DNA of 64,000 bases from Semisulcospira habei (GCA_036245525.1 BTPG01000005.1:210205503-210269502); one strand, 5' to 3'. Counted from the first letter of the stretch, positions 43,901 through 55,612 are shown. Notes: generated by a model from the letters alone, not told the origin. Translations and numbers: made by a program.

Positions 43901-44790
43901 TTATTGAGTGCATCGTTGTACCTCGTGCATTATTACGATCTGGGTTTGGAAGCTGTGAGAGGACGAACTAAAGTTCTCAAGGAACAGCGTGAGCCGATCA
44001 ATGCCACTAGAGCAACACATCCTGGAAATGTTCCTTAAGCGGATCTACGGGTGTTTGGGTTGAGGAGAGCTAAGCTTCAGTAAACAGGGCTATATGGGAA
44101 AAATCAACAACTACCGCCATATTCTTTAGTTCTGCTAGATACTGTCAGTTCTTGTAATCTGAGAGAAGGGAGTCAAGAAACCACCAAGGACAAACCCACA
44201 CGGATGTGAATTCTTGTCTAAGTGGTGATGATAGAGATCGGCTCTTGGCTGTCTGCGGCGTTTTGGTCGGGATGATTACTGCAGAAATAACCCCCAAATG
44301 GATGGTACCGGCGGTTATGGCGGTTAAATCTAGTTCTGTCCTTATTATCTATATAATTATTCATTTGGGCGTAAGATACATAACGGCGGCTAAATTAATA
44401 AGACTGGCTAGATCCGGTCTTCTATAAAAGTGTATTTATGCTTGTGCTTTTAACCGAAAAAAAAATTCCTCAACGGAACAAAAAAGTATTCGTATTCGTA
44501 CCTGATTATTACTTTTGCTTCTCGGTATAGAAAGGACCTGAGGCGGTTTAGGAGTAACCAAAGGAAAACCAAACTGAGTGGGCATACAAATAAAAACTTA
44601 AGAAAAGTTGTAAAAACCGTTAACAAAAGCCGGACAATAATGAAGATGGTAGAATGAGAGTTGGAGGAAAGACAATACACACTTTTAACACTCACCGTTT
44701 TGTTGACAGCGGCTCCATTTCATCTGGGGAAAACAAACATGAACGTGACAATACAAGAGAGGTAAGGAATGACATTTATCACAGATTCTC
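43901..44790. other. unassigned, with PalC scrap
   Basis: Near 44238-44290 ctcttggctgtctgcggcg and ggtcgggatgattactgcag resemble a PalC left end. Nothing else is recognised. Confidence 0.45.
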
Positions 44791-44989
44791 CTTGACTGCT
44801 TCAGACGATACCGTTCGACGGAGAAGACGCGTACCCAGTGCGCAAAGGCTTTCGGGCCGACGTCGGCCGCCGTTGGCCCGCGCACGTCCGTGCGCGGGCC
44901 AACGGCGGCTGACGTCGGCCCGATGGCCTTTTGCGCAATGGGTAATTACACGTCTTTTTCGCCGAGCGGTATCGTCTGAAGCACTCAAG
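44791..44989. mobile_element. PalD, 199-bp GC-rich palindrome
   Basis: The outer arms cttgactgcttcagacgata and tatcgtctgaagcactcaag enclose inner arms with acccagtgcgcaaagg and gggccgacgtcggccg. They meet at a short cgcgcacgtccgtgcgcg centre. The whole element can form one long hairpin. A second copy lies at 63.43 kb. Confidence 0.87.
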
Positions 44990-45093
44990 AAATGAAACAC
45001 TGACAATACAAACAGAATTTATCGAGCGATTACCAGCTAAGCAGATCCAAGATTCAAGCAAACGCGTAGCAAACTACTGTGGAATCATAGGGG

Positions 45094-45858
45094 CCTGACG
45101 AGTGGTGCTTTGACTAAATGCAAATCCGCTGCGCCACCGCGTCCTCTAGCTCAATTCAGAAAGAAAGGAGGAAACGAAAGACACGCAAAGCGGCGAAGCA
45201 CTGTGATTCCAGAGCAATTTTGAACCCTCGAAGCAACCATCTGCCTAAAACCTCGAACTGAACAAACTCATTAGATATTTTTCCACGTCCACCAATCAAA
45301 CTGATAGTTTAGTATCAAGGCTTTTTGCACAGTCAAGCATCATTTTAGCAGACGTCTATGTGTTGGGTTTTAGGTGTGGCCGGAAATACGCCTCATGCTC
45401 ATTTTTTCATTGGTTTATGTAAATCAGCAGATACTTATATCCATTGAAATTCAAACAAGCGCGCATCTTACCGTCGACATGAACGTGCACACAGCAATCG
45501 CTTTAGGTACGTATTTCCCCCAGTCCGAAAAGCGCTACTTTAATAGAGCCTGGTTTAAGCAGTGCTCAGCTGTCAATATCTTTTCGAGTAATTCTCTTCG
45601 ACTTTTAGAGTAAACACGGCAAAAACTAATGGATGCACAGCAGTGCAGAGTGGCCTCTTTCATGGTACTCTACTAAAGGGTTTAACGTTGAACTCTAGAT
45701 GATGAGAAAGAGGTCCGGGATACTTCCGGCCACACGGCCCTAGAATTTCGTGCGTGCCTTTCGTTTCCTCCATTGTATTCTGAATTGAGCTAGAGGACGC
45801 GGTGGCGCGCACCCGGTGGCGCAGCGGATTTGAATTTAGTCAAAGCACCAACGTCAGG
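45094..45858. mobile_element. 765-bp foldback MITE with about 110-bp arms
   Basis: The left arm starts cctgacgagtggtgctttga at 45094 and the right arm ends with its inverse at 45858. Both carry aaatccgctgcgccaccg and cgtcctctagctcaattcag. The right arm has an extra ggtgcgcgccaccg-type duplication. A further inner pair, gtgtggccggaa/ttccggccacac, lies at 45371 and 45725. No transposase frame is present. Confidence 0.8.
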
Positions 45859-46106
45859 AATGTAATCTAACTGAGTCTACTTTGCTTAATCCTAGGTCAG
45901 ACATTACAAAAGTCGGACATAACAACGCTTTTTCAGAGGTTCTGACAACACTCTTCCTTTGTAAAATAACTTCGTTTGCAACAAACTTCGGACACAAGAA
46001 GAAAACTTGGGTCCACTGTGGTTTCTTTTCATCCGAAGTTTGCTGTGCTTGAGTTTGATGGTGGAAAAAGAGACAGCCGTGCCTAGCGTGCTACCGGCAG
46101 TCAGTG

Positions 46107-46190
46107 CTCTGTGTGCGTGTGCTGGTCGGTGATTTTTGGACCTTACGTCTGAACGCCGTAAGGTCCAAAATCACAGACCTGCACACAGAT
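46107..46190. repeat. palindrome (ttttggaccttacg arms)
   Basis: The arms gtgatttttggaccttacg and cgtaaggtccaaaatcac extend to ctctgtgtgc/gcacacagat. Related copies lie at 47,162-47,229 and, as a half, at 58,849-58,881. Confidence 0.85.
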
Positions 46191-46292
46191 AGAACTGGTA
46201 AGCCTAACGTCCGAAGTGACGCCGTAATCAAGACCCAAGTCCAGACGATCTCCAGAGAGGCGAAGGAGCATCTAAGTCAATTGAGTCGTTAA

Positions 46293-46497
46293 CCCCTTCA
46301 ATGCTGAGAAAAAAATGAACGTCACGCAACAGCAAGAGGTATAGATCCTCATGAGCCCCCGCAGTTGCGGGGGCTCATGCGGATCTATGCCTCTTGCTGA
46401 AACCAATTTGTAGCCATGTTCCTTGGGCTTGTGGGACTCTTTAGAGTTGAGCTTACGATTTCAGAAGCACAATCTGTGTCACGTTGCCGTGGAGGGG
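46293..46497. mobile_element. PalB MITE, 205 bp
   Basis: TTAA at 46289-46292 and TTTA at 46498-46501. Ends are ccccttcaatgctgag and gtggaggggt. The hairpin is nearly perfect, with tip cgcagttgcg. Confidence 0.85.
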
Positions 46498-46501
46498 TTT
46501 A

Positions 46502-46577
46502 CCCGTAACGGTTTTTGTCGCGATGTTTTCTGCCCGAATTATCACGAGAAAACCCGCCACCGACAGCCTAGGAGTTA
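46502..46577. mobile_element. PalC remnant
   Basis: It runs from ggtttttgtcgcgatgtttt to gaaaacccgccaccgacagc, ending ctaggag-TTAA. Confidence 0.6.
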
Positions 46578-47161
46578 ATTTCTGGACGCAATCTCTCTCA
46601 TCCTATCCCTTGGCAGAAAATGTACTCTGTTTAACTTCCCTCTGCGCAATCGCTATCACAAAATAGAAGTTATTTCTATCTCACCCCCTCCCCACCCCTC
46701 GCTCTCCCTTACCCTCATCTGCCTTCCCCCTGCTCACCCACACACACACACATACACCAATTCCACCCCCCCCCCCCCCTCGTATCCCGACGGCCTAACC
46801 AAGGGGATTCGGCGCAAAATCTTATACGCAGGATTGTCTTGGACAAAACAGCTGAACAAACGTATATCATCCACCTCCAGCCATAACGTCGGGGGCCGGA
46901 TGGACACACATTATTAACTCAAAAGTAAAGCCGGGTTACTCGGGTTATAGTCTATGATGAAGCCGGAAAACCATTATATGCGCTGACTATGAGATCTGTT
47001 TGTCGACCCCTCGCCCGCGACTATAGTACAAAGCGATAAGCAGGCGAGTCTTTTTTTTTTTTTTTTTTTTTGTATTGATGGCGTTACAGTTGCGATCTAG
47101 ACCTTTCGAGAAAAAATAAACCATTCACACTTGTCTCGGGATTTCAGTTTCAGAGATATAA
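46578..47161. other. unassigned, with C-rich and T-tract patches
   Basis: C-rich patches lie near 46685 and 46767, and T18 at 47053. No gene is seen. Confidence 0.5.
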
Positions 47162-47229
47162 TGTGCTGGAATGTGATTTTGGAACTTACGGCTGGAAGCC
47201 CTAAGGTCCAAAATCACAGACCAGCACAG
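47162..47229. repeat. palindrome related to that at 46.1 kb
   Basis: It has gtgctggaatgtgattttgg, acttacggctggaagcccta and ggtccaaaatcacagacc. The loop differs from the other copy. Confidence 0.78.
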
Positions 47230-47404
47230 AATTAATATTGTCTCCGGGAGAAAAAAGAAAGGTATATAAGTGTAGAGGGTTTCTTTGTCCGCGCGCTTGT
47301 AAAGTCTGACCGTCTTCACACAGCCCTTGTTTGCGAGACGTTGATAGGCAGACGTCTGTGGGGAATATAATCACACCTACTCCCTCCCGGCAGCAAACAA
47401 CCAT

Positions 47405-47500
47405 TCTCTGCAAGAGGTACAGATTCACCTGAGCCCCCGCAGTTGCACTAACTTACCGCAGTTGCGGGGGCTCACGAGAATCTGTGCCTCTGGCTGGTTC
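47405..47500. mobile_element. PalB hairpin with long loop
   Basis: The arms gcaagaggtacagattcacc and cgagaatctgtgcctc flank gcagttgc-actaacttacc-gcagttgc, the same extended loop as at 30.3 kb. Confidence 0.78.
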
Positions 47501-47702
47501 TGATGTTCGTGTCCTTTTTTTTTTTTTTTTTCAAAAGGGGGGATTTGAAAGAGCGTTCGATGGGCTGGGTATCAAGTTGCAAAACAAAGTCTGGCGGACG
47601 GAACTTGTCTTTTGTCTGAAGGGACTGCAGAAGGGGAACATATTTAACTTTCTTTCAGTTAATCCCAGAAAACGCCACATCTGGACTCGAGGAGGAGGTT
47701 AA

Positions 47703-47901
47703 CCCTTTCAGCCACGATGCACCACAGCAGGAGATTGATCGACCGTGACAGTTCAAGGGTAGAGCCAGATTAGCTTGGCGCCGTCAAGCTAATCTGGCAC
47801 TACCCTTGAACTTTCACGGTCGATCCATCTCCTGCAAATGGTAAATTGTCTTTAGGTGATACATCCAAAATGTAGGAAATGTGGTCGTGGTATTAAATAG
47901 T
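47703..47901. mobile_element. PalA MITE with shortened tip
   Basis: TTAA at 47699-47702 and 47902-47905. The tip is reduced to ttggcgccgtcaa, so the usual ggcgcc-NNNN-ggcgcc is lost. Arms are otherwise well paired. Confidence 0.8.
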
Positions 47902-47905
47902 TTAA

Positions 47906-48186
47906 TTGATGGAGCTGATTGAGTTGAGGTTCGTAGTCTGTCATCCCGTCTCTTGTCCGTCTGTCCGACTGCCTTACCTCAGGATGTGTTCGTCACCTGG
48001 CCAGTCTGTCTTTGTCTGTCGGCGCCTGTCTGTCCGCCGTGTATGTTTGTACTATCTATACTCGGAAACTGTCTGTCTGTGCATCAGTCTGTCTGTGTGT
48101 CTGTGTAAACTCGACCTGTTAGTGTTAGTTTGTCTGTAGCTGTAGGGTTGGTGGATCTGTACGATGTCAGTCAATCTGTGTCTGCC
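47906..48186. other. unassigned, (CTGT)-rich
   Basis: Interrupted ctgtctgtctg sequence fills much of the stretch. Frames here are low-complexity. Confidence 0.6.
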
Positions 48187-48190
48187 TTAA

Positions 48191-48720
48191 AGGTCCTGGT
48201 TCAGCAATTAGTCAGTTGAGGACAGCGAAAAAAAATGTCGAAGTCCCTACCTGACTTGAAGTGCAACCCTGACAGGGCCTCATCAGATGGGATCCCCGAA
48301 CATTCACGTTACTATAGCTGCTGTAGAGTGTCAGACGTCCTTGACGGCTGTCACAGTTCATGCAAACAGGTATACGCCACTCAGCTGCCAAAGGTCACTT
48401 CCAGTTGCATCTGTCCGTACACGGTAACACCCACAATTCTCGTGCAACAACAACGAAAGATGACTATCCAACTTTCACTTCTGGGCCGGTACTGGGAAGC
48501 ACTGAGCGACGTCCACAGCGTCCAAAAATGGCCCAGGGAATGGTGACGGTACGTCGAACATGCTATATCGTGGTCTTCTCATTTCTTATGTCCTCGCATT
48601 TATCCAAAACAAGGTTTCCTCGAAAGCGTTTGCAAACAACAAGTCTTTATGGTAGTCGCCATTTACGAAGGGAAGCTACTAGATAATGTTTGTGTAAGGG
48701 ACAGCACTCCCGTGCTAAGC
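48191..48720. repeat. left terminal inverted repeat
   Basis: Landmarks shared with the right arm in inverse are gtccctacctgac, tatagctgctgtagagtgtc, gtccttgacggctgtcacag, aaggtcacttccagttgcat and tttacraagggaagstact. It contains a 103-codon frame (48235-48546) without protein support. Confidence 0.8.
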
Positions 48721-49193
48721 AACGCGCAAACGCCCACCTCAAAACGATTTTATTTTTCACAAAAGCCTGGGAGATAATTTACAGGTCATCATGCAACAAT
48801 GTGATGTGCATGGGTGACAGTGCGAGAATATGAAATGAATGTAAACGGGACATAAATATGCCCCATAAATCCATGGCCAGCAAGCGATATACATTCCCAT
48901 GAGCTCCTGCGGATGCAGGGGCTCATGAGAATGTATGACGTTTGCATTTGGAACAGGCTGGCTGAAGGCCTGTTCTGTCTGAACCAAACAGCTGAAATTC
49001 AGCTTTTCGGGATTTTGAAAAGCTGAATCAGCTTCTAGGAGTGAAGACGGTCACCCATTGATGTGATTGTGCCTGTTCGTGTGTGTTACACGGACATAAA
49101 ATTTGATTCCATTATAAGAATCTAAGCACTAGGTAATATTTTGCTTTGTCGTTAACTTCTCATCTTGTTTTTTGTTTTTTTGTATCACAAAAG

Positions 49194-49363
49194 ATAATTA
49201 CCGTCTGCAAACTTGATGAGTTCAGTGATAATATTTTCTCCCCAGACCAACTGCTGTCTATGCACACGCAATGCACCCTGCCCAATGCATACCTCATGCA
49301 GGTGCCTGACAGCAAACACCGATACACCAACTACAAGCTAAAGGGTGCACGAGCAAACGAGAG
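49194..49363 (+). CDS. exon-like block, plus strand, inside the 7.4-kb element
   Basis: I do not recognise the product. A strong polypyrimidine tract and 3' splice site (cttgttttttgtttttttgt then atcacaaaag) precede 170 bp that read DEFSDNIFSPDQLLSMHTQC and PDSKHRYTNYKLKGARANER. A GC-type donor (gagag|gcaagt) follows, and the GT after ctcatgcag at 49302 is an alternative. The opposite strand has stops in every frame, which favours plus. With the next two blocks it would form a plus-oriented gene in the left half of the element. Confidence 0.45.
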
Positions 49364-50059
49364 GCAAGTTTCAAAATAATTAGATACAGGGCCGCAGCAG
49401 ATGGTTCCGGCCTTCGCCATACCAATAATGTATACATTTTTTTGACAAGACCATATAATTATGTCTGTTTATGCCCTCGACCCAAATTAATTTAAATGTT
49501 ACTAATTTTTCCATTTTTGGGGGGTTGTGCGAATTCTTCCCCCCCCCCCCCCCCTGCCCGATTGACTTTAGGAAGCAGATGAAAGCAAGCTGGCATCATG
49601 CAGGCATGCACCCCTTCGGCTGGAGCATTAGGTTTCTTTCACCTCGTGCTATGGTTATGAGATATGAAATAAATGTTAGGAAACAGATATATATATATAT
49701 TATGTAATTGGTATTCTAACCACAATATATTTCATTCATAGTTTATCTATGTTTGCACTGACAGCAAACCATGTGGGATTTATTTCTGATTACTCCATAT
49801 AGCAATGTTCTCTATCAGAAAACTGAAATGACTCAACCCGCAAAAATAAATATCAAGGAAATATATCAGTTCACAACAGCAAGAGGTATATCTCACTTGA
49901 TCTTCATTTTGTGACAAAAACATTGTTTTCAAATACACCTCAACGTATGGCTTATTTGTTTATATCTGTACTGAGTGAAACTGTTAAAAATGCCTTTCAT
50001 TGTGAGGCTTCTCTTATGAGTTTACCAAAATCGTCAAGTACATCAATAAGTGTCTCTTG

Positions 50060-50155
50060 GCTTGACTTCACGAACGAAGATTCTATAGGGCTTGCCCACG
50101 TCGTCTGCAGGCATTTTCGTGGCTGCGGAGGCCAATCCGAGACAGGCAGGTTTAC
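50060..50155 (-). mobile_element. LINE 3' fragment
   Basis: On the minus strand this 95-bp piece matches the zinc-knuckle end of the LINE at 11.3-15.3 kb (cggattggcctccgcagcca, tcttcgttcgtgaagtcaag). Confidence 0.8.
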
Positions 50156-50717
50156 ATCAATAAGTGTATACATAAATAAAACACAATTACCATGATTGTC
50201 ATAATTCCTAAAAATACAGCTGATTTTTTTTATGAAATGAGTATGTCTATCCTCAACAAGACCAAGTAGTCTATGTACCCTACAGAACCACATAGTCCAG
50301 ATCAAAATGGTGACTGCGAAGCGTGTGTAATGCAGAGACGAACTCAACGAAAAAAAGAAAGACGCTTAGAAAAGACAGCTACAACACAATTTTATTCATA
50401 TTATCTAGTAATAAATTGTGTTGTAACTGTCATTTCTAAGCGACGTTCTTTCCTCATAGGGTTCTTCTCTACAGAACAACATACATGTGCACTTTTACTT
50501 CCTGCACCATATATAACTGTAATAATACATGAGGCAAAAACACAAACAGAACAGAGACAACCATTTTAATTATAAAGAAACAATTTCAGTGATGTCATTG
50601 AATTATATGCATGGTATATTTTGCTTATGATGCTGTCATTCAAACTTGGTCACTGTGTTTTGGTAAGTGAGGGAGAGGGGTGGGGGGGGGGGGCTGGAGG
50701 GGGCGGGTACACATGCA

Positions 50718-50821
<104 letters not shown>

Positions 50822-50924
50822 GCAACGATTTCCTAATGTAATGTTACATATGGCAATATAGTTCTATCATCATATGCTAAATTTTGCTATCCACCAAAAT
50901 GCTAATATTGCCATGATTCCACAG

Positions 50925-51114
50925 CAGACAGACAGCCTTCATGGACAGGTCCAACCAGTGAAGAGACAACAGACTGGCCAGTGTCAAACATGTCACCAAA
51001 CTGCAGGGGCCTTAGCAGCAATGTCACACAGAAACTTTGGAACAGCAAACAGCCTGATGCAGTGCAGTGTGCCCCAACTTGCTCTCAGCAGGCAGCTGCA
51101 AGACAAGAACAAAG
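50925..51114 (+). CDS. exon-like block, plus strand
   Basis: The block has an acceptor gccatgattccacag| and a consensus donor acaaag|gtcagt. The 190 bp between are open on the plus strand (HGQVQPVKRQQTGQCQTCHQ, SHRNFGTANSLMQCSVPQLA), with a small CxxCH motif. The minus strand also gives protein-like pieces in two frames (DMFDTGQSVVSSLVGPVHEG) after an apparent acceptor. The strand is therefore not certain. No family is recognised. Confidence 0.4.
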
Positions 51115-51418
51115 GTCAGTTAGTACATGTGAAGATGTACTGCAAACACTGTTCTAGATGAGTTTACTTGGCTACCGGGTATCAGCCAGTATAATCTACT
51201 CAACATGAAACCAACCGTAATGAATAAATCACAGCCAGTGTAATCAATAAACTCCATACAAGACAGATTTGCAAAATAACTTTTACAAACAATTTCTTTG
51301 TCTCGGTGATGGTCAAACGATTTATACAGTTTTGTTCTAATAATAAAAGACATTGTAGCTTTGCAATGCTGCTTGGTAACATGATATTATATGAATATGT
51401 TTTCAGGCCAACATAACC

Positions 51419-51715
51419 AACTTTTCCCTGGGGGAGACTAAAGATGCACTCAACCGATGAGCAGCCCCTGGTGACCATATCGAATGTGGGAGTAGAGGCG
51501 ACACCTTATCAGCGCGTGACCAGTGAAGACAATCCGGCCTACTGTTTGTGTGGGAATCATCTAATAATAATGGACAACAAGAACTACTGAATTTGATCCA
51601 GCTGATCGAGTTAACAGAAGAACCAACTTTTCTAGATATTTGTAAGAAGCAGACCGAAGTCAAATTTTGCAGCGTCAAAAATTATAGCATCACATTTGCA
51701 AATAAAATTCCCACA
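51419..51715 (+). pseudogene. exon-like block with frame breaks, plus strand
   Basis: After the acceptor tatgaatatgttttcag| the plus strand reads ANITNFSLGETKDALNR in one frame. MHSTDEQPLVTISNVGVEAT follows in the next, then QQELLNLIQLIELTEEPTFL and KKQTEVKFCSVKNY in a third, stopping near 51720. The charged, helix-like composition favours coding on this strand. The switches point to at least two indels, or to a missed intron. It is probably the last exon of the plus-oriented gene. No family is recognised. Confidence 0.38.
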
Positions 51716-51918
51716 TTATAATAGCAATCAAACATCACCAACACTCTACATACAGATTTTTTTCAGTTGTGGCATGAGAGCCATATGGGGCTTGGCAACA
51801 GCAAACACTGTTGCTCTTGTCAGGTGGCCATAATCAGATGGCAGTTTCTAAGCCCCAATCTAAACTACCTGAGGGCACTATCTGGTTGTGTATGTGTGTG
51901 AAACCAACCTCCAAGTCT

Positions 51919-52046
51919 TTACTTCTGCTGAAAAACCACATCCACTCGTCGCTCAATCTTGTCATCTGTACTGCGTAGGTAATGTAACAAACTGGAGAGC
52001 TTCTCATCTGTGAGGCATTGGGGATACAAGGCCACGGAGCACATTC
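51919..52046 (-). CDS. terminal exon-like block, minus strand
   Basis: On the minus strand an acceptor (ctgttttttctcatcaag|) is followed by an open frame to a TAA. It reads CSVALYPQCLTDEKLSSLLH and YLRSTDDKIERRVDVVFQQK. This is convincing protein composition for the C-terminus of a gene running leftward. It converges on the plus-strand blocks that end 200 bp away. No family is recognised. Confidence 0.45.
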
Positions 52047-52534
52047 CTTGATGAGAAAAAACAGAATGAAGAGAACATTTTCATTAACTTTTAAAATTTA
52101 CTTTCTGTCATGGAGATTGTTTACATCTGTTTGTACAAGTAGTTGGGACATGAATAAATGGACACATGCATGTAATATATACTCCATATTGTGCACTTTG
52201 TACTCTCTATACAAGAAAGTATTAAAGTTGAATGTAAAAGCAAAATGTTGGACATTTTTTGTTTTCAATACATTTGGACATTCTTCTTCATAAATTGCAT
52301 ACATGTCTGCTTTCATTTTTCATCCTTGTTATAACTACATACTGTAAACAGTGCACATGAACAGGAATTCTGCACCTGACTTGCCATAAGAAAGAATTAG
52401 TTTTCATGGTCAGTGTCACAATCCTAAATAGTATATTTCTACAAATACATGTACTGTAATGATACTGAAAATGACATGTACAATACTGCACTTGTACCAG
52501 AAATTGCACAAGTGTGTAACATACATGTACTATG

Positions 52535-52702
52535 CATATTTCTGCTGTGCTACCTGGTATGCCTGTTGCTAATCTTGGTATACTGCTTGCATACTTGGTG
52601 GTTGAAGTCAAGGATGGTAAGCCTGTTGCGCATTGTGTAGCCTTTGTAGCCAATGAAAGTTTTGTGGGGGGGGGGGGCCATTTCATTTTCAGCCACATAG
52701 AT
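52535..52702 (-). pseudogene. exon-like block with C-run frameshift, minus strand
   Basis: After gttttgagtgttag| the minus strand reads GCIYVAENEMAP, then slips in an eleven-C run and continues TFIGYKGYTMRNRLTILDFN. The RLTILDFNH string is reminiscent of a block near the end of several transposon-encoded proteins of aquatic invertebrates. I regard that as a hint only. Confidence 0.38.
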
Positions 52703-53487
52703 ACATCCCCTTGACTAACACTCAAAACACTCAATGATGAGACTGAAACATATCTAAACTCTAAGTCAAAATAAGTGCATAAATAAGACATGATACCTTG
52801 ATCATGCCTGGCAAGGACACTCGTAATGTGTGGTGATAACAGGCTTTATCCCTTGTTTCAAGTGGTGTTTAGCCTTTGGCAGCAGCAAAGAAACTGAAAA
52901 CAGATGGCCAATATAATAGATAAAGCAAAACCTGAAAGTAAAAAAAGCACAAAAGTGAAAATGTACCAGCAGCAGTTTATACTGAGTAGGTTATTTCGAT
53001 GACAGGACAGTTTCGTGTGTTTTTGTTCTGCATACACTCAAGGATATAATCCTCCATGTAAACACACAGCTCAACTCAAACCTTTTATGCAATTCGCTTG
53101 CCTTTGTGCCACACATCAAAGTAATGATCCAGATGTTTCAGTGGCTGCGATCAAGTCAGTAATAATATACAAATCTATTTCATACTGGAAAAAAGATACA
53201 TGCATTACAGAGTGGCAAACTGACCGGTAGCTAGCACTAGCTGTTATGAAGACTTGGGAGAAAAACCACCATGGCACCATGATAATAATGTTTACTGTCA
53301 ACTTGTAAATATACTTACAGTGTGGAGGTAGCAGTCATATGTAAATCATAACTTAGTGTTGTGACAGCAATATTTCCAGGACACTATAAGCTACTTTATG
53401 ATAACACTTTTACAAACAAAAATGATTTTGTGCAAGCACACGGGTGTACCATACTTCAAAATCAAATGCCACCAAACTGATAATTAC

Positions 53488-53663
53488 CTGAAAGTAGCAG
53501 GAGATTACAGTAGAACTCTGTCGGTGACAACTTATCGGACAGGTCTTGCTGTCTTCAGAAACTCGATGCCATGCTGTGCATTCACCAGTTTCAAGTCACC
53601 TGACCTTGTGACAGCCCTGCTGTCTAGAAACAAACCATAAACACAGTCATGGATGGACAAAAC
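53488..53663 (-). pseudogene. exon-like block, minus strand
   Basis: The acceptor ttctttttcaacag| starts a frame VLSIHDCVYGLFLDSRAVTR then GDLKLVNAQHGIEFLKTARP. It hits TAA after PVR, while the next frame continues LSDKLSPTEFYCNLLLLS to a donor ctttcag|gtaatt. It is therefore an exon with one probable indel. Family unknown. Confidence 0.4.
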
Positions 53664-54315
53664 CTGTTGAAAAAGAAATAAATACAGAAAATAGGCATGT
53701 GTGCACATACGCATGTGCGTGTGGCTTTCTAAAAATGGCTTAGTCACAAAATAGCAGCACATTTGAGTGTTATGATATGGAGCAATATATACATGTATTT
53801 ACATGATTCACAGAAAAACTTGCAATAAAATATTTTGGTATACAAGAATGATATTATAAGTTTTTGTCACTCATATTTCTCCTGTTCATAAGCTTGTGGT
53901 TTCAGGAAAATATGAGAAATACATTGTATCAGTGGCAAGCCAACTTACAATAGACCACTTATATACCTGATTGTGAGTTTCATAATGAATTATGCACATA
54001 CATGTATTGCTCTATTTCATTACACTGAAATGTGCTGTTATTTTGTGAACAAATATATTTTAGGTTGATTATAGTGGTATATTTTATCCTTACCTAGACC
54101 TGTTGATTATATTCTCATCCAGACAATTGCTGATGTTGTTTTCATACAGCGAGCAGCTGTACATTTGTTTTCATTCAGACAGCTGAACATTTTGTCTGTG
54201 TTCAGACAACTGCAGGTATATTTTGTTTTTTATTCAGACAGCTGTATATTTAATTCTATTCAGACAGCTGTATATTTTGTTCTAAATATAAGCCAGCTGT
54301 ACATTTTGTCCCAAG

Positions 54316-54317
<2 letters not shown>

Positions 54318-54392
<75 letters not shown>
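54318..54392. repeat. (CA)n microsatellite
   Basis: A pure ac run of about 75 bp in the presumed intron just after the donor of the next exon-like block. Confidence 0.97.
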
Positions 54393-54394
<2 letters not shown>

Positions 54395-54410
54395 TAGGTT
54401 CACAACTTAC

Positions 54411-54560
54411 CTTGCCACTGCGATTATCTGTTATGTATTGTGATGAGATTGGGCGTTGTTCCATTACTGATGCACCTTCACTTTGTACTAGCTTCACAAA
54501 TGTATCCACAGAAATAACACATTAGCTGCTTGCTGCTCTGTGAGCTCATTTGGTGTGGCA
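54411..54560 (-). pseudogene. exon-like block with perfect splice sites, minus strand
   Basis: The acceptor gattctttttcag| and donor ggcaag|gtaagt are both consensus. Between them lie ATPNELTEQQAANV in one frame and VDTFVKLVQSEGASVMEQRP, SSQYITDNRSGK in another. A single small indel near 54505 separates them. A presumed first exon with MMTEEITADDSGEK, then an in-frame TAG and AEYIDEQDEE, lies upstream at 54920-54996. The damage suggests a decayed transposon gene. Confidence 0.45.
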
Positions 54561-54919
54561 CTGAAAAAGAATCAAATGACTGGTATTTGTATAGTTATTT
54601 AATGCACACACGGGTCTTGTACTAGAAAATGGCGTGGCGTTCTGAAGATATTTACACAAAAACAACCACCACGAACCCCCAAAACAAATCGCAACTAAAA
54701 GTGGAAACTTCTAAATGTACATCAGACCAGAGCTCAGAATATATCGCATATTTCATTATGTATATAACACAAATATGTGTAATAGAAAATTGCCCAGAAA
54801 CTATTACACTTATTTATAAAGGAGAGAATATTTAAAAACAAAGTTTCAGGCTGTTACTATAGTGACGTATATATATAGTAACTACAGAAGAGACGAACAG
54901 TGAGGCTAAGATTTCCAAT

Positions 54920-54996
54920 CTATTCTTCGTCTTGTTCATCGATGTATTCTGCCTACTTTTCACCACTGTCGTCTGCTGTTATTTCCTCAGTCATCA
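54920..54996 (-). pseudogene. possible first exon of the minus-strand gene
   Basis: The ATG at 54996 begins MMTEEITADDSGEK, then a stop, then AEYIDEQDEE and a second stop. The acidic sequence is coding-like. It lies just inside the right terminal repeat. Confidence 0.3.
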
Positions 54997-55079
54997 TTTC
55001 CCCCGAAATTGGTGTCCTGTACACCAGAACACACATAACATTACGATCGCTAGGGCTTCTTGTTGTTGACAAGGAAGTG

Positions 55080-55612
55080 GTCATTAGAGTGGTGTCCCCT
55101 GATAATACATATTTACGAGTACCTTCCCTTTGTAAACACGACGTCAGCTACACGCGCATAGGTGTTTGTTGTTGTTGGAAATATACTTACCAACAAAAGT
55201 AATATTTGTACCACAAAAAGTGAAAAGACCACACCATATCATGTTGGACTTACCGCCACCATTCGCTGGACCTTTTTTGGACGCTCTGGACGTCGCGGCT
55301 CGGTGCAGGCTTCACCAGTGCGGTAAAATGAAAGTTGGATATTTTTCAGTCGTAGTTGCACGGGAATTGGATGTTACCGCGCACGGACAGATGCAACTGG
55401 AAGTGACCTTAGGCAGCTGGATGGTGTATACCTGTTTTCGTGAACTGTGACAGCCGTCAAGGACGTCTGACACTCTACAGCAGCTATAGTAACGTGCGTG
55501 CTCGGGGATCCTATCACACGGGGCCCTATCAGGGTTGCACTTTCTGTGTCAGGTAGGGACTTTGAAATTTTTTTTCGATGTCCTCTACTGACTAATTGCT
55601 GAACCCGGACCT
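55080..55612. repeat. right terminal inverted repeat
   Basis: The inverse of 48191-48720, with about 70-85 percent identity judged by eye over the outer 250 bp and weaker identity further in. It holds a 94-codon plus frame (55166-55450) that is a by-product of the repeat. Confidence 0.78.

Noticed and set aside
48235..48546. 103-codon plus frame as a gene
   Set aside because: It lies wholly within the terminal inverted repeat, and the other arm does not preserve the frame.
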